Assembly: GCA_031263015.1 (NCBI GenBank)
Contig: JAISGN010000012.1
Coordinates: forward strand, 1 to 64,000
Source: Bacteroidales bacterium
GTDB lineage: Bacteria > Bacteroidota > Bacteroidia > Bacteroidales > P3
Direction of reading: 5' to 3'
DNA: 64,000 nt
Position 1 is the first letter of the stretch, and every line of letters starts with the position of its first letter. Made by a program: the position numbers and the translations under genes. The notes under the pieces were generated by a model. It saw only the letters and a program-made list of their open reading frames with translations, was not told the origin of the DNA and searched no databases. This document shows, piece by piece, positions 63,476-64,000 of this stretch.

Positions 63476-64000
63476 ATGCCGAATCAGAAAAAAATCGCCT
63501 TTAACACCTTAGGATGCAAACTAAACTTCGCAGAAAGTTCGGATTTAGCAAGGAAATTCGCCGCAAAAGGCTATTTGCAGACCGGCTTTCACGATTTCGC
63601 TGACGTGTATGTTGTCAATACCTGCTCCGTTACGCAGATTGCCGAAAAGAAATGCAGGAATGCCATCCGCCAAGCCTCACATCTGAATCCCAATGCGGTG
63701 ATTGCCGTCATCGGATGCTTCGCTCAGTTGCGTCCGGAGCAGATTGCGGACATTGAAGGCGTGGATATAATTCTGGGAAATGAGGATAAGGGGCGGTTGA
63801 TTGAGATTGTGGAAAATTATAATAAAGGTTCGCTCTCGCCCTGCGAAGCAAAAACGGCATTGATAAGCGATATCGGTAAGGCGGAATCAACTTCGGTTTC
63901 GTTCTCATCAGATGACAGAACCCGCTGTTTTGTGAAGGTGCAGGACGGATGCAACTATTATTGCTCCTATTGCACGATTCCGTTCGCCAGAGGCAGGAGT
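63476..64000 (+). CDS. mtaB: tRNA t6A37 methylthiotransferase MtaB, N-terminal part (3' cut by window)
   Basis: The first 175 codons of a radical SAM methylthiotransferase run off the window end. KKIAFNTLGCKLNFAESSDL, VVNTCSVT and VIGCFAQ are the three-cysteine UPF0004 domain; the radical SAM motif QDGCNYYCSYCTIPFARG follows near residues 160-175. LNFAE after the first Cys fits MtaB, which converts t6A37 to ms2t6A37 in tRNA, rather than RimO, also encoded in this window. It has its own promoter. Confidence 0.9.
   Translation, partial: MPNQKKIAFNTLGCKLNFAESSDLARKFAAKGYLQTGFHDFADVYVVNTCSVTQIAEKKCRNAIRQASHLNPNAVIAVIGCFAQLRPEQIADIEGVDIILGNEDKGRLIEIVENYNKGSLSPCEAKTALISDIGKAESTSVSFSSDDRTRCFVKVQDGCNYYCSYCTIPFARGRS

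Overview
The window looks like a chromosomal segment of an uncultured or poorly known member of the Bacteroidales (Bacteroidota). The AT-rich sequence carries many copies of the Bacteroidota -7 promoter element TAnnTTTG, start codons lack Shine-Dalgarno sequences, and the gene content is typical: an RHS core of the DPLADKYPSLSPYVYC type, a roughly 1090-residue SecA with a SEC-C tail, a divergent DUF1599/folP pair next to a diadenylate cyclase gene, a DPP IV-like S9 peptidase and a PD40/OmpA envelope protein. I recognise 46 protein genes (two cut by the window edges) and one tRNA-His. Most are housekeeping genes in short operons.

Layout. 0-2.1 kb: C-terminal end of an RHS/polymorphic-toxin protein, a lipoprotein and a 42-bp minisatellite. 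2.2-9.3 kb: hydrolase, MATE exporter, S9 peptidase and ClC channel. 9.3-10.9 kb (minus): tpiA-prmA. 11.3-16.6 kb: PD40/OmpA protein, rimO, a WbpB-like sugar dehydrogenase and a FemAB-like acyltransferase. 16.6-23.8 kb: FAD/Fe-S dehydrogenase, C69 dipeptidase, thioesterase, purN and a phosphoesterase. 24.5-29.6 kb: rnfD-rnfG-rnfE (without rnfA, B or C) and gcvP. 29.7-43.4 kb: mfd, parE-lipB, aspS-araC, lipoprotein-GH25-hydroxyacid dehydrogenase and an N-domain-less clpB. 43.6-49.4 kb (minus): wzz-O-antigen ligase-secA. 49.6-54.4 kb: M24 peptidase, then pgk-SDR-aminotransferase (minus). 55.2-58.0 kb: DUF1599 (minus), folP, diadenylate cyclase and an orphan HATPase. 58.0-62.4 kb (minus): nrdJ, tRNA-His and rsgA-dtd-small membrane protein. 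63.5 kb to the end: 5' part of mtaB.

The most unusual feature is in the intergenic DNA. Nearly every longer gap is built from modules with an exact 21-bp period: an 11-bp core word (AAAGGCTGTTT, its reverse complement AAACAGCCTTT, AAACGGCGTTT, or AATGTCGGTGCG-type and AACTTGATTT-type words) plus a 10-bp spacer. Both orientations of a word occupy the same phase, so adjacent opposite words form perfect 11-bp hairpins with 10-nt loops. The 42-bp minisatellite is two 21-bp modules long. Two roughly 530-bp inverted copies at 54.6 and 62.7 kb include a precise 21-bp module gain. The small arrays lie in convergent, co-directional and divergent gaps alike; in the divergent gaps they sit between the two promoters. 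They are therefore not simply terminators. I do not recognise this as a described repeat family, and it is my main candidate for an undescribed system.
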